From Flavobacterium humi (GTDB taxonomy: Bacteria; Bacteroidota; Bacteroidia; Flavobacteriales; Flavobacteriaceae), in contig NZ_SRLH01000005.1 in NCBI RefSeq assembly GCF_004745595.1, forward strand, positions 310,001 through 374,000: a DNA stretch of 64,000 bases, written 5' to 3'. This document shows positions 7,801-15,452 of this stretch, one piece after another. The notes under the pieces are model-generated. The model was not told the DNA's origin. It did not search any database and saw only the letters and a list, made by a program, of their open reading frames with translations. Position 1 is the first letter of the stretch, and each line of letters starts with the position of its first letter. The position numbers and the translations under genes were made by a program.

Positions 7801-7816
7801 CTTAACCTAGGTTAAG
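7801..7816. promoter_or_regulatory. palindromic operator upstream of pirin
   Basis: CTTAACCTAGGTTAAG, a perfect 16-bp palindrome between the regulator stop and the pirin start. Sequence and spacing match the yceI site (6858-6873), and both are followed on the plus strand by AAAT. Confidence 0.72.
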
Positions 7817-7844
7817 AAATACAGGGAAGATAAGAAGTGGAAAT

Positions 7845-8423
7845 TTAATGCCTTTTAAGAAGGCGGGCTTTCATTTTACTGAAGAATTCGGGAGTAACCC
7901 CTATATAGGAAGCGATTTGTTTTTGCGGAAGGCTGTGGATAAGGCCCGCATATTTTTTGCTAAACTTGTCATACCGGGCTTCTGCCGTGAAGCTCATGTT
8001 GTCTATGAGCCGCTGTTGGTTGGCCACCAATGAATTTTCGATAAGGATCCGAAAGAAACGCTCCATTTTCGGGACTTCCGCGTAGAGCAGTTCCTGGTTT
8101 TCTTTTGAAAGCAACAGCACTTCGGCTTCTTCGTTGACTTCAATAAAAGAATGCCCGGGGCGTTGGGTCAGATAGCTGTACATATCGGCAATCCACCAGC
8201 CGGGACAGGCAAAACTTACCACATGTTCCATGCCGTTTTCGTCTATGGTGTAATTGCGGAGGATGCCTTTGGTCACAAAAAAAGAATGGGTACAGGTTTC
8301 CCCTTCCTTCAATACAATCGTTTTGGCGTTATATTGCCGGCTTTCGGTTAATGACAAAACACGTTCCTGCTCTTCGGTTGAGAGCGAAACGTGTTTGGCG
8401 ATGCTTTCGAGAAGTAAATTCAC
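7845..8423 (-). CDS. Crp/Fnr family transcriptional regulator
   Basis: 192-residue regulator with an N-terminal cyclic-nucleotide-binding-like jelly roll (residues about 10-120; GETCTHSFFVTKGILRNY) and a short C-terminal winged helix (QKQIASYIGVTPEFFSKMKARL as recognition region, here split by description). The usual cAMP-contacting Arg/Ser set is not evident, as in most Bacteroidota members, so the ligand is unknown. It is the last gene of an apparent purT-DUF6370-crp operon (2-bp gap to DUF6370) and sits just upstream of pirin and yceI, which carry matching palindromes; these are its probable targets. Confidence 0.88.
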   Translation of the reverse strand: MNLLLESIAKHVSLSTEEQERVLSLTESRQYNAKTIVLKEGETCTHSFFVTKGILRNYTIDENGMEHVVSFACPGWWIADMYSYLTQRPGHSFIEVNEEAEVLLLSKENQELLYAEVPKMERFFRILIENSLVANQQRLIDNMSFTAEARYDKFSKKYAGLIHSLPQKQIASYIGVTPEFFSKMKARLLKRH

Positions 8424-8425
8424 GC

Positions 8426-8752
8426 TTATGGCTTGGCTTTTTTCTTTTCGTCTACCAAATGGAAGGAAGAAACCACAAAACGGTCATTGACTATTTTTCC
8501 GGAAACTTCGGCTTTTCGGATGGCATTGCAAAAACCATCCTGGGCATGGGCATCTCCGTGTTGGTCTAATGAAGTCCCGTCTACAAAATAAGGTTTGCCG
8601 TCTATTCGGACCGCAAGGCTACAGCCATCGGCTTTCATACCAAATTGGCATTGCCCGCAGGAAGCTTCTACGATTTGTGTTTTTTCTTTTTTCTCTTGTG
8701 CATGGATGGCAAAAGAGGTGAATACTAAAAATAGGATTGCTGCTTTTTTCAT
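8426..8752 (-). CDS. DUF6370 secreted cysteine-containing protein
   Basis: 108-residue protein with a Sec signal peptide (MKKAAILFLVFTSFAIHAQ). The mature part has ASCGQCQFGM, GCSLAVRIDGK, a His/Asp-rich HGDAHAQDGFC and a C-terminal SSFHLV strand. Four cysteines and several His residues suggest metal binding or disulfides in the periplasm. This matches DUF6370 as I recall it; function uncharacterised. It lies 4 bp after purT and 2 bp before the Crp-type regulator, so all three are probably cotranscribed. Confidence 0.8.
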   Translation of the reverse strand: MKKAAILFLVFTSFAIHAQEKKEKTQIVEASCGQCQFGMKADGCSLAVRIDGKPYFVDGTSLDQHGDAHAQDGFCNAIRKAEVSGKIVNDRFVVSSFHLVDEKKKAKP

Positions 8753-8756
8753 GATA

Positions 8757-9920
8757 TTAAGAATTTACAGTAACTAAGATAGCTGTTTTTTTGACACGCT
8801 CTACAATTTCTTCTATCGGGGTTTCTAATGAATCGTTGGCCAAAACCACTCCCATCCTTCGGTAAGGCCTTGCGGTCGGCTTTCCGAAAATCCTGAAATC
8901 GGTTTTAGGTAATCCTGCGATTTTTTCTATGCCTGAATAGGTTGGTGTGCTTGAGTTTTCAGAAGCGAGGATAACGGCGCTGGCTCCCGCTTTTTCGGCT
9001 GTAATTTCGGCAATAGGCAAACTTAAAATGGCACGCAAGTGCAGCTCAAATTCATTGAAATTCTGTGTCCCGGCCAAAGTGACCATTCCCGTATCGTGCG
9101 GGCGAGGGGAAAGTTCCGAAAAATAAACGCCTTCATCGGTCAGGAAAAATTCCACGCCGAACAAACCGGCTCCGCCCAAAGCCTCGGTTACTTTTTGTGC
9201 CATTTGCTGTGCTTCAAGGATGTCTTTTTCCGAAACACGGGCCGGCTGCCAGCTTTCCTGGTAATCCCCACGCTCCTGGCGATGGCCTATTGGCGCACAA
9301 AAAAGCGTTGGGTTGTTGTTTTGTGTGACGGTCAATAGGGTTATTTCCGAATTAAAATTCACAAAGGCTTCCACGATAACTTCCACGACATCGCCACGGG
9401 AACCTTCCACGGCATAACTCCAGGCTTTTTCTATGTCCGCTTCCGTTTTGATGGTAGACTGCCCTTTTCCGGAGGAACTCATCAAAGGTTTTACCACACA
9501 CGGAATGCCTACTTCCTGAACGGCTTTCTGCAGTTCTTCGGCTGAGGTGGCATAACGATAATTGGCGGTTTTCAATCCCAGGTCTTTGGCTGCCAAATCC
9601 CGGATGGCTTTTCGGTTCATGGTAAAGTTGGCCGCTTTCGCAGAAGGGACAACGGTGATGCCTTGTTTTTCGTAATCGTAGAAACGCTCGGTCCGGATGG
9701 CTTCGATTTCAGGGACAATAAAATCCGGCTGGTGTTTGGCAATGATGCGGTCCAGTTCGCTGCCGTCAAGCATGTTGATGACTTCAAAATGGTGTGCGAC
9801 CTGCATGGCCGGAGCATTTTCATAACTGTCTACGGCAATGACAACCTGGCCAATGCGTTGTGCGGCGATGACAAATTCTTTTCCTAATTCTCCGGAACCG
9901 AGTAATAGTATTTTTGACAT
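8757..9920 (-). CDS. purT: formate-dependent phosphoribosylglycinamide formyltransferase 2 (PurT)
   Basis: ATP-grasp enzyme (387 residues) making formyl-GAR from GAR, formate and ATP in purine synthesis. Visible: [11 protein letters not shown] at the N-terminus, [14 protein letters not shown] as the ATP-grasp P-loop-like lid, [19 protein letters not shown] with metal-binding Glu residues, and [12 protein letters not shown]. The start is ATG 9920 (MSKILLLG); the frame stays open upstream to 10079, but that stretch is a low-complexity intergenic element and not protein-like. It heads the purT-DUF6370-crp operon. Confidence 0.95.
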   Translation of the reverse strand: MSKILLLGSGELGKEFVIAAQRIGQVVIAVDSYENAPAMQVAHHFEVINMLDGSELDRIIAKHQPDFIVPEIEAIRTERFYDYEKQGITVVPSAKAANFTMNRKAIRDLAAKDLGLKTANYRYATSAEELQKAVQEVGIPCVVKPLMSSSGKGQSTIKTEADIEKAWSYAVEGSRGDVVEVIVEAFVNFNSEITLLTVTQNNNPTLFCAPIGHRQERGDYQESWQPARVSEKDILEAQQMAQKVTEALGGAGLFGVEFFLTDEGVYFSELSPRPHDTGMVTLAGTQNFNEFELHLRAILSLPIAEITAEKAGASAVILASENSSTPTYSGIEKIAGLPKTDFRIFGKPTARPYRRMGVVLANDSLETPIEEIVERVKKTAILVTVNS

Positions 9921-9959
9921 TTTTAGTATATGTTGTTTTGGTTTGTTGTTGGTGTTTGC

Positions 9960-10075
9960 GTGAGGGGTTGAAGTGGAAATCCTTTTTCTTTTTTCTTTAA
10001 AAAGGAAAAGATTGCAACAAAAAACCCGACCCTTGCGGTCACGCCCACCCGATCCTGAAAAGGCCGGACGGCGAA
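9960..10075. repeat. possible interspersed extragenic element between purT and aspC
   Basis: A non-coding stretch of unusual composition: pyrimidine run with TCCTTTTT (9980-9987) and its complement AAAAAGGA (9999-10006), then GATTGCAAC, CCCGACCCTTGCGGTCACG and CCGATCC. It is more GC-rich and structured than the gaps nearby. I recall similar strings recurring between genes in Flavobacterium genomes, but no second copy was found in this window, so repeat status is unproven. Confidence 0.35.
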
Positions 10076-10091
10076 ACAAATGTAATAAAAA

Positions 10092-10111
10092 ACCCCAAGT
10101 TTCCTTGAGGT
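10092..10111 (-). terminator. terminator of aspC
   Basis: Minus strand ACCTCAAG-GAAA-CTTGGGGT (one wobble pair, GAAA tetraloop) followed by TTTTTTATT, 11 bp after the aspC stop. Confidence 0.85.
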
Positions 10112-10122
10112 CTTATTTGTTT

Positions 10123-11307
10123 TTAAGCTAAAGCTTCCTTGATTCTTTTTAAGGCTTCCGTTAAGATTTCTTCGCTGGTGGCATATGAAAAACGGATGCA
10201 GTTTGGGTTCCCGAAAGCATCTCCTGTTACCGTCGCTACATTGGCTTCGGCCAAAAGGTACATGGAGAAATCATCTGCGTTTTTGATTTCGGTGCCTCTT
10301 AGTGTTTTTCCGAAGAAAGAGGAAACATCCGGGAAAACGTAAAATGCACCTTCTGGAACGTTTAGTTTCAACCCCGGGATTTCTTTGATCAGGCCGACTA
10401 CCAAATCCCTGCGGCTATGGAAGGCTTTCACCATGTCATGTAAAACGCTTGGATCTGCGTCAACAGCGGCAATGGTAGCCCGTTGTGCAATACTGTTCGC
10501 ACCACTAGTTACCTGGCCCTGCATTTTGGTACAGGCTTTGGCAATGGTTTCATTTGCTCCGATATAACCGATTCTCCAACCGGTCATGGCAAAGGCTTTG
10601 GCCACTCCGTTTACGGTAATGGTCCTGTCGAACATGCCCGGAATAGAGGCGATGCTGCAAAATGTCCCGGAAAAATTGATGTGCTCGTAAATTTCGTCTG
10701 AAACGACAAAGATATTAGGGTGTTTTTCCAGTACTTTGGCTAAAGCTGTCAATTCTTCACGATTGAAAACGGATCCGCTTGGGTTGCAAGGAGAACTGTA
10801 CCAGATCATTTTTGTTTTAGGTGTGATGGCAGCTTCTAACTGTTCCGGTGTGATTTTGAAATCTGTTTCTACGGATGTAGGGACTTCTACAGGTATTCCG
10901 CCGGCAATTTTAATGATTTCATAGTAGCTTACCCAATACGGCGCCGGAAGGATGACTTCGTCGCCAGGGTTGATCATCACCTGGGCGATGTTGTATAAGG
11001 ATTGTTTTGCTCCTGTGGAAACCACGATGTTTGCCGGAGTATAGTCCAGGTTGTTGTCTCTTTTGAATTTGCGGCAGATGGCTTCTTTTAAATCCGCGTA
11101 GCCTTCCACCGGAGTGTAAGTGCTGTAATTCTCATCAATAGCGCGCTTGGCTGCTTCTTTGATAAAATCGGGAGTATTGAAGTCCGGCTCTCCCAAACTT
11201 AAACTGATAATGTCGATGCCTTGGGCTTTTAATTCTCTAGCTTTAGCGGCCATTGCCAAAGTTTGAGACGTAGATAGATTGTTAATTCGATCTGAAAGAA
11301 AATTCAT
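10123..11307 (-). CDS. PLP-dependent class I aminotransferase (aspartate aminotransferase type)
   Basis: 394-residue fold-type I aminotransferase, subgroup Ib, most like aspartate/prephenate aminotransferases. Visible: SLGEPDFNTPD near the N-terminus, STGAKQSLYN for phosphate contacts, YSSPCNPSGS (aspartate aminotransferase NP motif), SDEIYEHI, and VAKAFAMTGWRIGY with the PLP lysine. FSYATSEE near the C-terminus holds the substrate carboxylate Arg in IRFSYA. It starts 24 bp after the desaturase stop and ends in a strong terminator, so the two are probably one transcript. Exact amino acid preference is inferred. Confidence 0.92.
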   Translation of the reverse strand: MNFLSDRINNLSTSQTLAMAAKARELKAQGIDIISLSLGEPDFNTPDFIKEAAKRAIDENYSTYTPVEGYADLKEAICRKFKRDNNLDYTPANIVVSTGAKQSLYNIAQVMINPGDEVILPAPYWVSYYEIIKIAGGIPVEVPTSVETDFKITPEQLEAAITPKTKMIWYSSPCNPSGSVFNREELTALAKVLEKHPNIFVVSDEIYEHINFSGTFCSIASIPGMFDRTITVNGVAKAFAMTGWRIGYIGANETIAKACTKMQGQVTSGANSIAQRATIAAVDADPSVLHDMVKAFHSRRDLVVGLIKEIPGLKLNVPEGAFYVFPDVSSFFGKTLRGTEIKNADDFSMYLLAEANVATVTGDAFGNPNCIRFSYATSEEILTEALKRIKEALA

Positions 11308-11331
11308 AATGGGTATGTTGTTGTAGTTGTT

Positions 11332-12429
11332 TTATGCTAATGACATTGGTTCTTGCCCTAATGTTTTCAAGTGGCGGAAATGCGCTATAACTGCGCCCCG
11401 CATGGTTTTGTATTCGTAATAAGGCAAGTTGCATTCCTTTGCCGTCTGTTTTACGATCTCGGCGATCTTACCATAATGGACATGGCTGATATTTGGGAAG
11501 ATATGATGCTCGATCTGATGGTTCAATCCTCCTGTATACCAGTTGACGATCCAGTTTTTAGGGGCAAAATTAGTAGTGGTGAACAATTGATGGATGGCCC
11601 AGGTGTTCTCGATCTCGCCTTCTTCATTCGGAAGGGGATTGGAAGTGTCCTCAATAATGTGTGCCAATTGAAATACAACGCTTAAAATCAAACCGGCTGT
11701 GTAGTGCATGATGAAAAAACCGATCAGGACTTTCCACCAGGTAATGCCTAAAATCATCGGGATCACTAACCAAATGGAAAAATAAATCACTTTTGTGATG
11801 ACCAAAGTACTCCATAATTTTACAGGGCTCGGGAATTCACCGTAGGATAATTTCCTTTTGATGTAGCTTTTCATTTGTTTGAAATCGGTAGTGATGGCCC
11901 AGTTGAAGGTCAACAAACCGTATAGGAAAACAGAATAGTAATGCTGGAATTTATGGAAACGGTACCATTTGGCCTCATTGGTAAAACGGATGATCCTTCC
12001 GGCTTCCAGGTCTTCATCATGTCCTGGGATATTGGTGTACGTATGGTGTAAAACATTGTGCTGGACCTGCCAGTTGTATACATTTCCGGCCAGGATGTAA
12101 ATGCTTCCTCCCATGATCTTATTGAGCCATGGTTTCCCGGAATACGATCCGTGGTTACCGTCATGCATCACATTCATGCCCACTCCGGCCATGCCAATCC
12201 CAATAACGATTGTAGAAAGCAGGTGAACCCCAAAAGGCATGTCTATGGTCAGGATCAGGAAATATGGAGTCAAAAAGATCGCAAACATGATTACTGTTTT
12301 GAGGTGTAATTTCCAGTTTCCGGTTTTTTGAATGTTATTGTCTTTAAAATAGGCATTTACACGAGAATTTAAAGTCCTGAAAAACTTCATGGAATCATTA
12401 CGTGAAAATGTTGGAACCGATGTATTCAT
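11332..12429 (-). CDS. membrane fatty acid desaturase (front-end / linoleoyl-CoA type)
   Basis: 365-residue di-iron desaturase with hydrophobic spans around residues 45-95 and 195-240. Three histidine boxes are clear: HDGNHGS, HNVLHHTYTN and the QIEHH box in GGLNHQIEHHIFP, the last being the mark of front-end desaturases. No cytochrome b5 domain is fused. It introduces double bonds into acyl chains, probably for membrane fluidity at low temperature. The start is 12429 (MNTSVPTFSR); an upstream ATG at 12450 lies inside the predicted -7 box (12455-12448) and is excluded. First gene of a likely operon with aspC. Confidence 0.9.
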   Translation of the reverse strand: MNTSVPTFSRNDSMKFFRTLNSRVNAYFKDNNIQKTGNWKLHLKTVIMFAIFLTPYFLILTIDMPFGVHLLSTIVIGIGMAGVGMNVMHDGNHGSYSGKPWLNKIMGGSIYILAGNVYNWQVQHNVLHHTYTNIPGHDEDLEAGRIIRFTNEAKWYRFHKFQHYYSVFLYGLLTFNWAITTDFKQMKSYIKRKLSYGEFPSPVKLWSTLVITKVIYFSIWLVIPMILGITWWKVLIGFFIMHYTAGLILSVVFQLAHIIEDTSNPLPNEEGEIENTWAIHQLFTTTNFAPKNWIVNWYTGGLNHQIEHHIFPNISHVHYGKIAEIVKQTAKECNLPYYEYKTMRGAVIAHFRHLKTLGQEPMSLA

Positions 12430-12447
12430 AAATTTAGCTATAAACGT

Positions 12448-12477
12448 CAAAGGTAATTATTAAAAAAAACTATCCAA
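12448..12477 (-). promoter_or_regulatory. promoter of the desaturase-aspC operon
   Basis: Minus strand TTG (12477-12475), 19-bp spacer, TACCTTTG (12455-12448): a full match to the Bacteroidota consensus. It decides the desaturase start at 12429. Confidence 0.7.
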
Positions 12478-12510
12478 TAAAGATTAACAGATTTTGTTTC
12501 TTAAATTACT

Positions 12511-12518
12511 TACTTTTG
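12511..12518 (+). promoter_or_regulatory. -7 element of rsmG
   Basis: TACTTTTG, an exact TAnnTTTG match 16 bp before the ATG at 12535. The nearest TTG (12494-12496) is only 14 bp upstream, shorter than usual. Confidence 0.5.
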
Positions 12519-12534
12519 CCTAAAATTATACCCG

Positions 12535-13164
12535 ATGGATGAAATACTAAAGTATTTTCCTAATTTGACAGAAGCACAAATTGCACAATTTGAAAAATTG
12601 GAAGCATTATATCAGGATTGGAATGCCAAGATCAACGTCATTTCCAGGAAGGATATTGACGAATTGTATGTGAAACACGTTTTGCATTCTTTGGCTATTG
12701 CCAAAGTACAGCCTTTCGAACCAGGGACTTATGTTTTGGATGTTGGCACCGGCGGAGGTTTTCCCGGGATTCCGTTAGCGATACTTTTCCCCGAAACCCG
12801 TTTTTACCTGATTGATGTGATTGCCAAAAAAATAAAAGTCGTCCAGGCTGTAGCCGATGCTTTGGAACTCAAAAACGTAAAGGCCGAGCAAATGCGCGCC
12901 GAAAACGTCAAAGGGGATTTTGATTTTATTGTGAGCAGGGCCGTGACCAATATGCCGGATTTTGTTTCCTGGATCAAGGATAAAATCAAGAAACAGCAAA
13001 AACATGCTCTTCCAAACGGCATCCTTTACCTAAAAGGTGGCGACCTGGCGGAAGAACTGAAAGATTTCCCCAAAGTTTCGGAGTACAATATTTCAACATT
13101 CTTTGCCCCTGATTTCTTCGAAACCAAAAAAGTAGTGCACTTGCCTTTAAAACACAAGGCATAA
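12535..13164 (+). CDS. rsmG: 16S rRNA (guanine527-N7)-methyltransferase (RsmG)
   Basis: 209-residue SAM-dependent methyltransferase that modifies G527 of 16S rRNA. Visible: KINVISRKDIDELYVKHVLHS split over the N-terminal region, VLDVGTGGGFPGIPLA as the SAM-binding loop, and VSRAVTNMP corresponding to the catalytic SRA motif. Divergent from the desaturase. Convergent with pruA, sharing the bidirectional hairpin at 13172-13206. Confidence 0.95.
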   Translation: MDEILKYFPNLTEAQIAQFEKLEALYQDWNAKINVISRKDIDELYVKHVLHSLAIAKVQPFEPGTYVLDVGTGGGFPGIPLAILFPETRFYLIDVIAKKIKVVQAVADALELKNVKAEQMRAENVKGDFDFIVSRAVTNMPDFVSWIKDKIKKQQKHALPNGILYLKGGDLAEELKDFPKVSEYNISTFFAPDFFETKKVVHLPLKHKA

Positions 13165-13171
13165 TAAATCA

Positions 13172-13206
13172 AAAAAAGCCCGTCTGTTTAACAGACGGGC
13201 TTTTTT
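13172..13206. terminator. bidirectional terminator between rsmG and pruA
   Basis: GCCCGTCTGT (13178-13187), loop TTA, ACAGACGGGC (13191-13200), flanked by A7 and T6 so that it works on both strands. Confidence 0.92.
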
Positions 13207-13224
13207 AATGGATCGTTTTGAGGA

Positions 13225-14850
13225 TTACCCTAAAAACGGATATCTGTAATCTTCCGGTGTTACGAAAGTTTCCTTGATTGTTCTTGGAGAAACCCAACGC
13301 AATAGGTTTTGTGCCGAACCAGCTTTGTCATTTGTCCCTGAAGCCCTTGCTCCTCCAAATGGCTGCATTCCTACCACAGCTCCGGTTGGTTTGTCATTGA
13401 TATAGAAATTACCGGCAGCATTTTGCAACGCTACTGTAGCTTCTTCGATGGCATAACGGTCCTGGCTGAAGATGGCTCCGGTTAAAGCGTATTCAGAAGT
13501 GGTATCTACCAATTTCAATGTTTCGTTCCATTGGGCATCCTGGTAAACGTAAATGGTCATTACCGGACCAAAAAGTTCGGTTTCCATTGTCGTGTATTTC
13601 GGATTGGTAGTAACGATAACAGTCGGTTCGATGAAATATCCTTTTGATTTGTCATAATTTCCACCTACGATGATTTCGGCATCTGCATCTTTTTTGGCCT
13701 GGTCGATATAACTAGCTAATTTGTCGAAAGAACCTTCGTGGATTACGGCAGTAACAAAGTTTCCGAAATCTTCAGGCGAACCTTGTTTCATCGATTTAAC
13801 ATCGGTAATCAATTGTTCTTTTACGGCTGGCCATAAGCTCTGTGGGATATAAGCCCTGGATGCTGCAGAACATTTTTGCCCCTGGAATTCAAAAGCACCA
13901 CGGGTAATTCCTGTTACCACTTGCTTTACGTTAGCGCTAGGGTGTGCTATGATAAAATCTTTTCCACCTGTTTCCCCTACAATTCTTGGGTAGGTTTTAT
14001 AATGGTGGATGTTTGTTCCTATTTTTGCCCAGATATCTTTGAATACATGTGTGGAACCGGTAAAATGGATCCCGGCAAAATCCCGGCTTGCCAAAACAGT
14101 ATCGGTAATCATCAGCGCATCTCCGAAAACCACATTGATTACACCATCAGGAACACCTGCTTCTTTAAATACATCGATAATGATTTTAGCAGAAAAAACC
14201 TGGCTGTCGCTTGGTTTCCAAACCACTACATTCCCCATTAAAGCGGCACTTGCAGGAAGGTTGGCAGCAATGGCGGTAAAGTTGAAAGGAGTGATGGCGT
14301 ATACGAAACCTTCCAGCGGACGGTATTCAACTCTATTCCAAACATCGGAATTGGACGCCGGTTGGTCTTTGTAGATTTGCGTCATGAATTCTACGTTGAA
14401 ACGCAAGAAATCTATCAGCTCACAAGCCGCATCGATTTCTGCCTGGTGGATGGTTTTGGATTGCGCAATCATGGTTGCGGCATTTATTTTTGCTCTGTAC
14501 GGGCCGGCAATCAGTTCGGCTGCTTTCAAGAAAATGGCGGCACGCTGTTCCCAAGCCATATTGGCCCATTTTGCCCTGCTTTCCAAGGCATTGGCGATCG
14601 CTTTTTCTATATGTGCTTTTTCTGCCAAATGATACGTTCCTACAATATGCTGGTGGTCGTGCGGAGCAGACATGTTTCGGGTATTCCCGGTTTTTATTTC
14701 TTCACTTCCGATATATAATGGAACATCGATTTTGCTATTCCACATTGCTTTATAAGCGGCTTGGACTGCTGCTCTTTCGGGAGAATTAGGTGCGTATGCT
14801 TTTACGGGTTCGTTTACCGCTTTGGGTATATTAAAAAATCCTTTTAACAT
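13225..14850 (-). CDS. pruA: L-glutamate gamma-semialdehyde dehydrogenase (1-pyrroline-5-carboxylate dehydrogenase)
   Basis: 541-residue aldehyde dehydrogenase that oxidises glutamate semialdehyde to glutamate in proline breakdown. Visible: TPFNFTAIAANLPA (NAD-binding N motif), VGETGGKDF with the general-base Glu, FEFQGQKCSAASR with the nucleophile Cys, and ETELFGPVMTIYVY. It is the stand-alone form without a proline dehydrogenase domain. A -7 box lies at 14908-14901. Confidence 0.95.
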   Translation of the reverse strand: MLKGFFNIPKAVNEPVKAYAPNSPERAAVQAAYKAMWNSKIDVPLYIGSEEIKTGNTRNMSAPHDHQHIVGTYHLAEKAHIEKAIANALESRAKWANMAWEQRAAIFLKAAELIAGPYRAKINAATMIAQSKTIHQAEIDAACELIDFLRFNVEFMTQIYKDQPASNSDVWNRVEYRPLEGFVYAITPFNFTAIAANLPASAALMGNVVVWKPSDSQVFSAKIIIDVFKEAGVPDGVINVVFGDALMITDTVLASRDFAGIHFTGSTHVFKDIWAKIGTNIHHYKTYPRIVGETGGKDFIIAHPSANVKQVVTGITRGAFEFQGQKCSAASRAYIPQSLWPAVKEQLITDVKSMKQGSPEDFGNFVTAVIHEGSFDKLASYIDQAKKDADAEIIVGGNYDKSKGYFIEPTVIVTTNPKYTTMETELFGPVMTIYVYQDAQWNETLKLVDTTSEYALTGAIFSQDRYAIEEATVALQNAAGNFYINDKPTGAVVGMQPFGGARASGTNDKAGSAQNLLRWVSPRTIKETFVTPEDYRYPFLG

Positions 14851-14900
14851 GGTATTGAGATTGTTAAGTTGTTAGATTAATGCAATTTTATGAACGGATA

Positions 14901-14908
14901 CAAAAGTA
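14901..14908 (-). promoter_or_regulatory. -7 element of pruA
   Basis: Minus strand TACTTTTG, exact TAnnTTTG match, 50 bp before the pruA ATG. The nearest TTG (14937-14935) is 26 bp away, a little long. Confidence 0.5.
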
Positions 14909-14996
14909 CAAAGGAAATCTTGAATTTTAAGTATCAAATAGCACAAAACTATCTTAAAAAGAAACGGGTACCGGAACGTTTTTAACCGATGGAAAA

Positions 14997-15383
14997 TTAG
15001 TTCAAAGCGAAAGGAGCACTGAGGCGGAAAGCCGGAACGATAACTTTAAAAGCCCTTGTTGAGGTAAAATTAATCATATTGAAATGGCCTTGCATTGTCC
15101 CGAAAGGAGAGCAGAGCAGGCAGCCGGAACTGTAGGTGTGGGTTTCGCCGGGCTTCAGTACCGGTTTTTTGCCTATTACCCCTTCACCGTCAACTACTTC
15201 AATGTCGTTTAGCGCATCAAAGATTTCCCAGTGGCGGGCTAAAAGCTGTACGGAATCCTTACTGTGGTTTTCAATGGAAATGTGGTAACTGAAAGCAAAA
15301 TGCATCTTATGGTTTTTGAAGTAAGTACCTTCAAAAGTAGTCAAGACCGAGATTTTTATTCCCCTTGTGATTTGCGTTACCAT
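14997..15383 (-). CDS. apaG: ApaG family protein
   Basis: 128-residue single-domain protein with an immunoglobulin-like beta fold. Typical features are FAFSYHISIENHS, LLARHWEIFDA, EGVIGKKPVLKPGE and the glycine-rich SGCLLCSPFGTMQGHF. The name comes from the E. coli apaGH locus, and a link to Co2+/Mg2+ homeostasis has been reported, but the molecular role is unsettled. It lies 69 bp downstream of the plug gene and 146 bp upstream of pruA in the same orientation. Confidence 0.93.
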   Translation of the reverse strand: MVTQITRGIKISVLTTFEGTYFKNHKMHFAFSYHISIENHSKDSVQLLARHWEIFDALNDIEVVDGEGVIGKKPVLKPGETHTYSSGCLLCSPFGTMQGHFNMINFTSTRAFKVIVPAFRLSAPFALN

Positions 15384-15452
15384 AATGCTGAATTCTACTT
15401 CTACAAATTTAGAAATTTTATGAAAACAAATACTTTATATTAACATTAATTT

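Noticed and set aside
9921..10079. 53-residue N-terminal extension of PurT
   Set aside because: Upstream of the conserved MSKILLLG start and made of a structured non-coding element; no PurT has such a leader.
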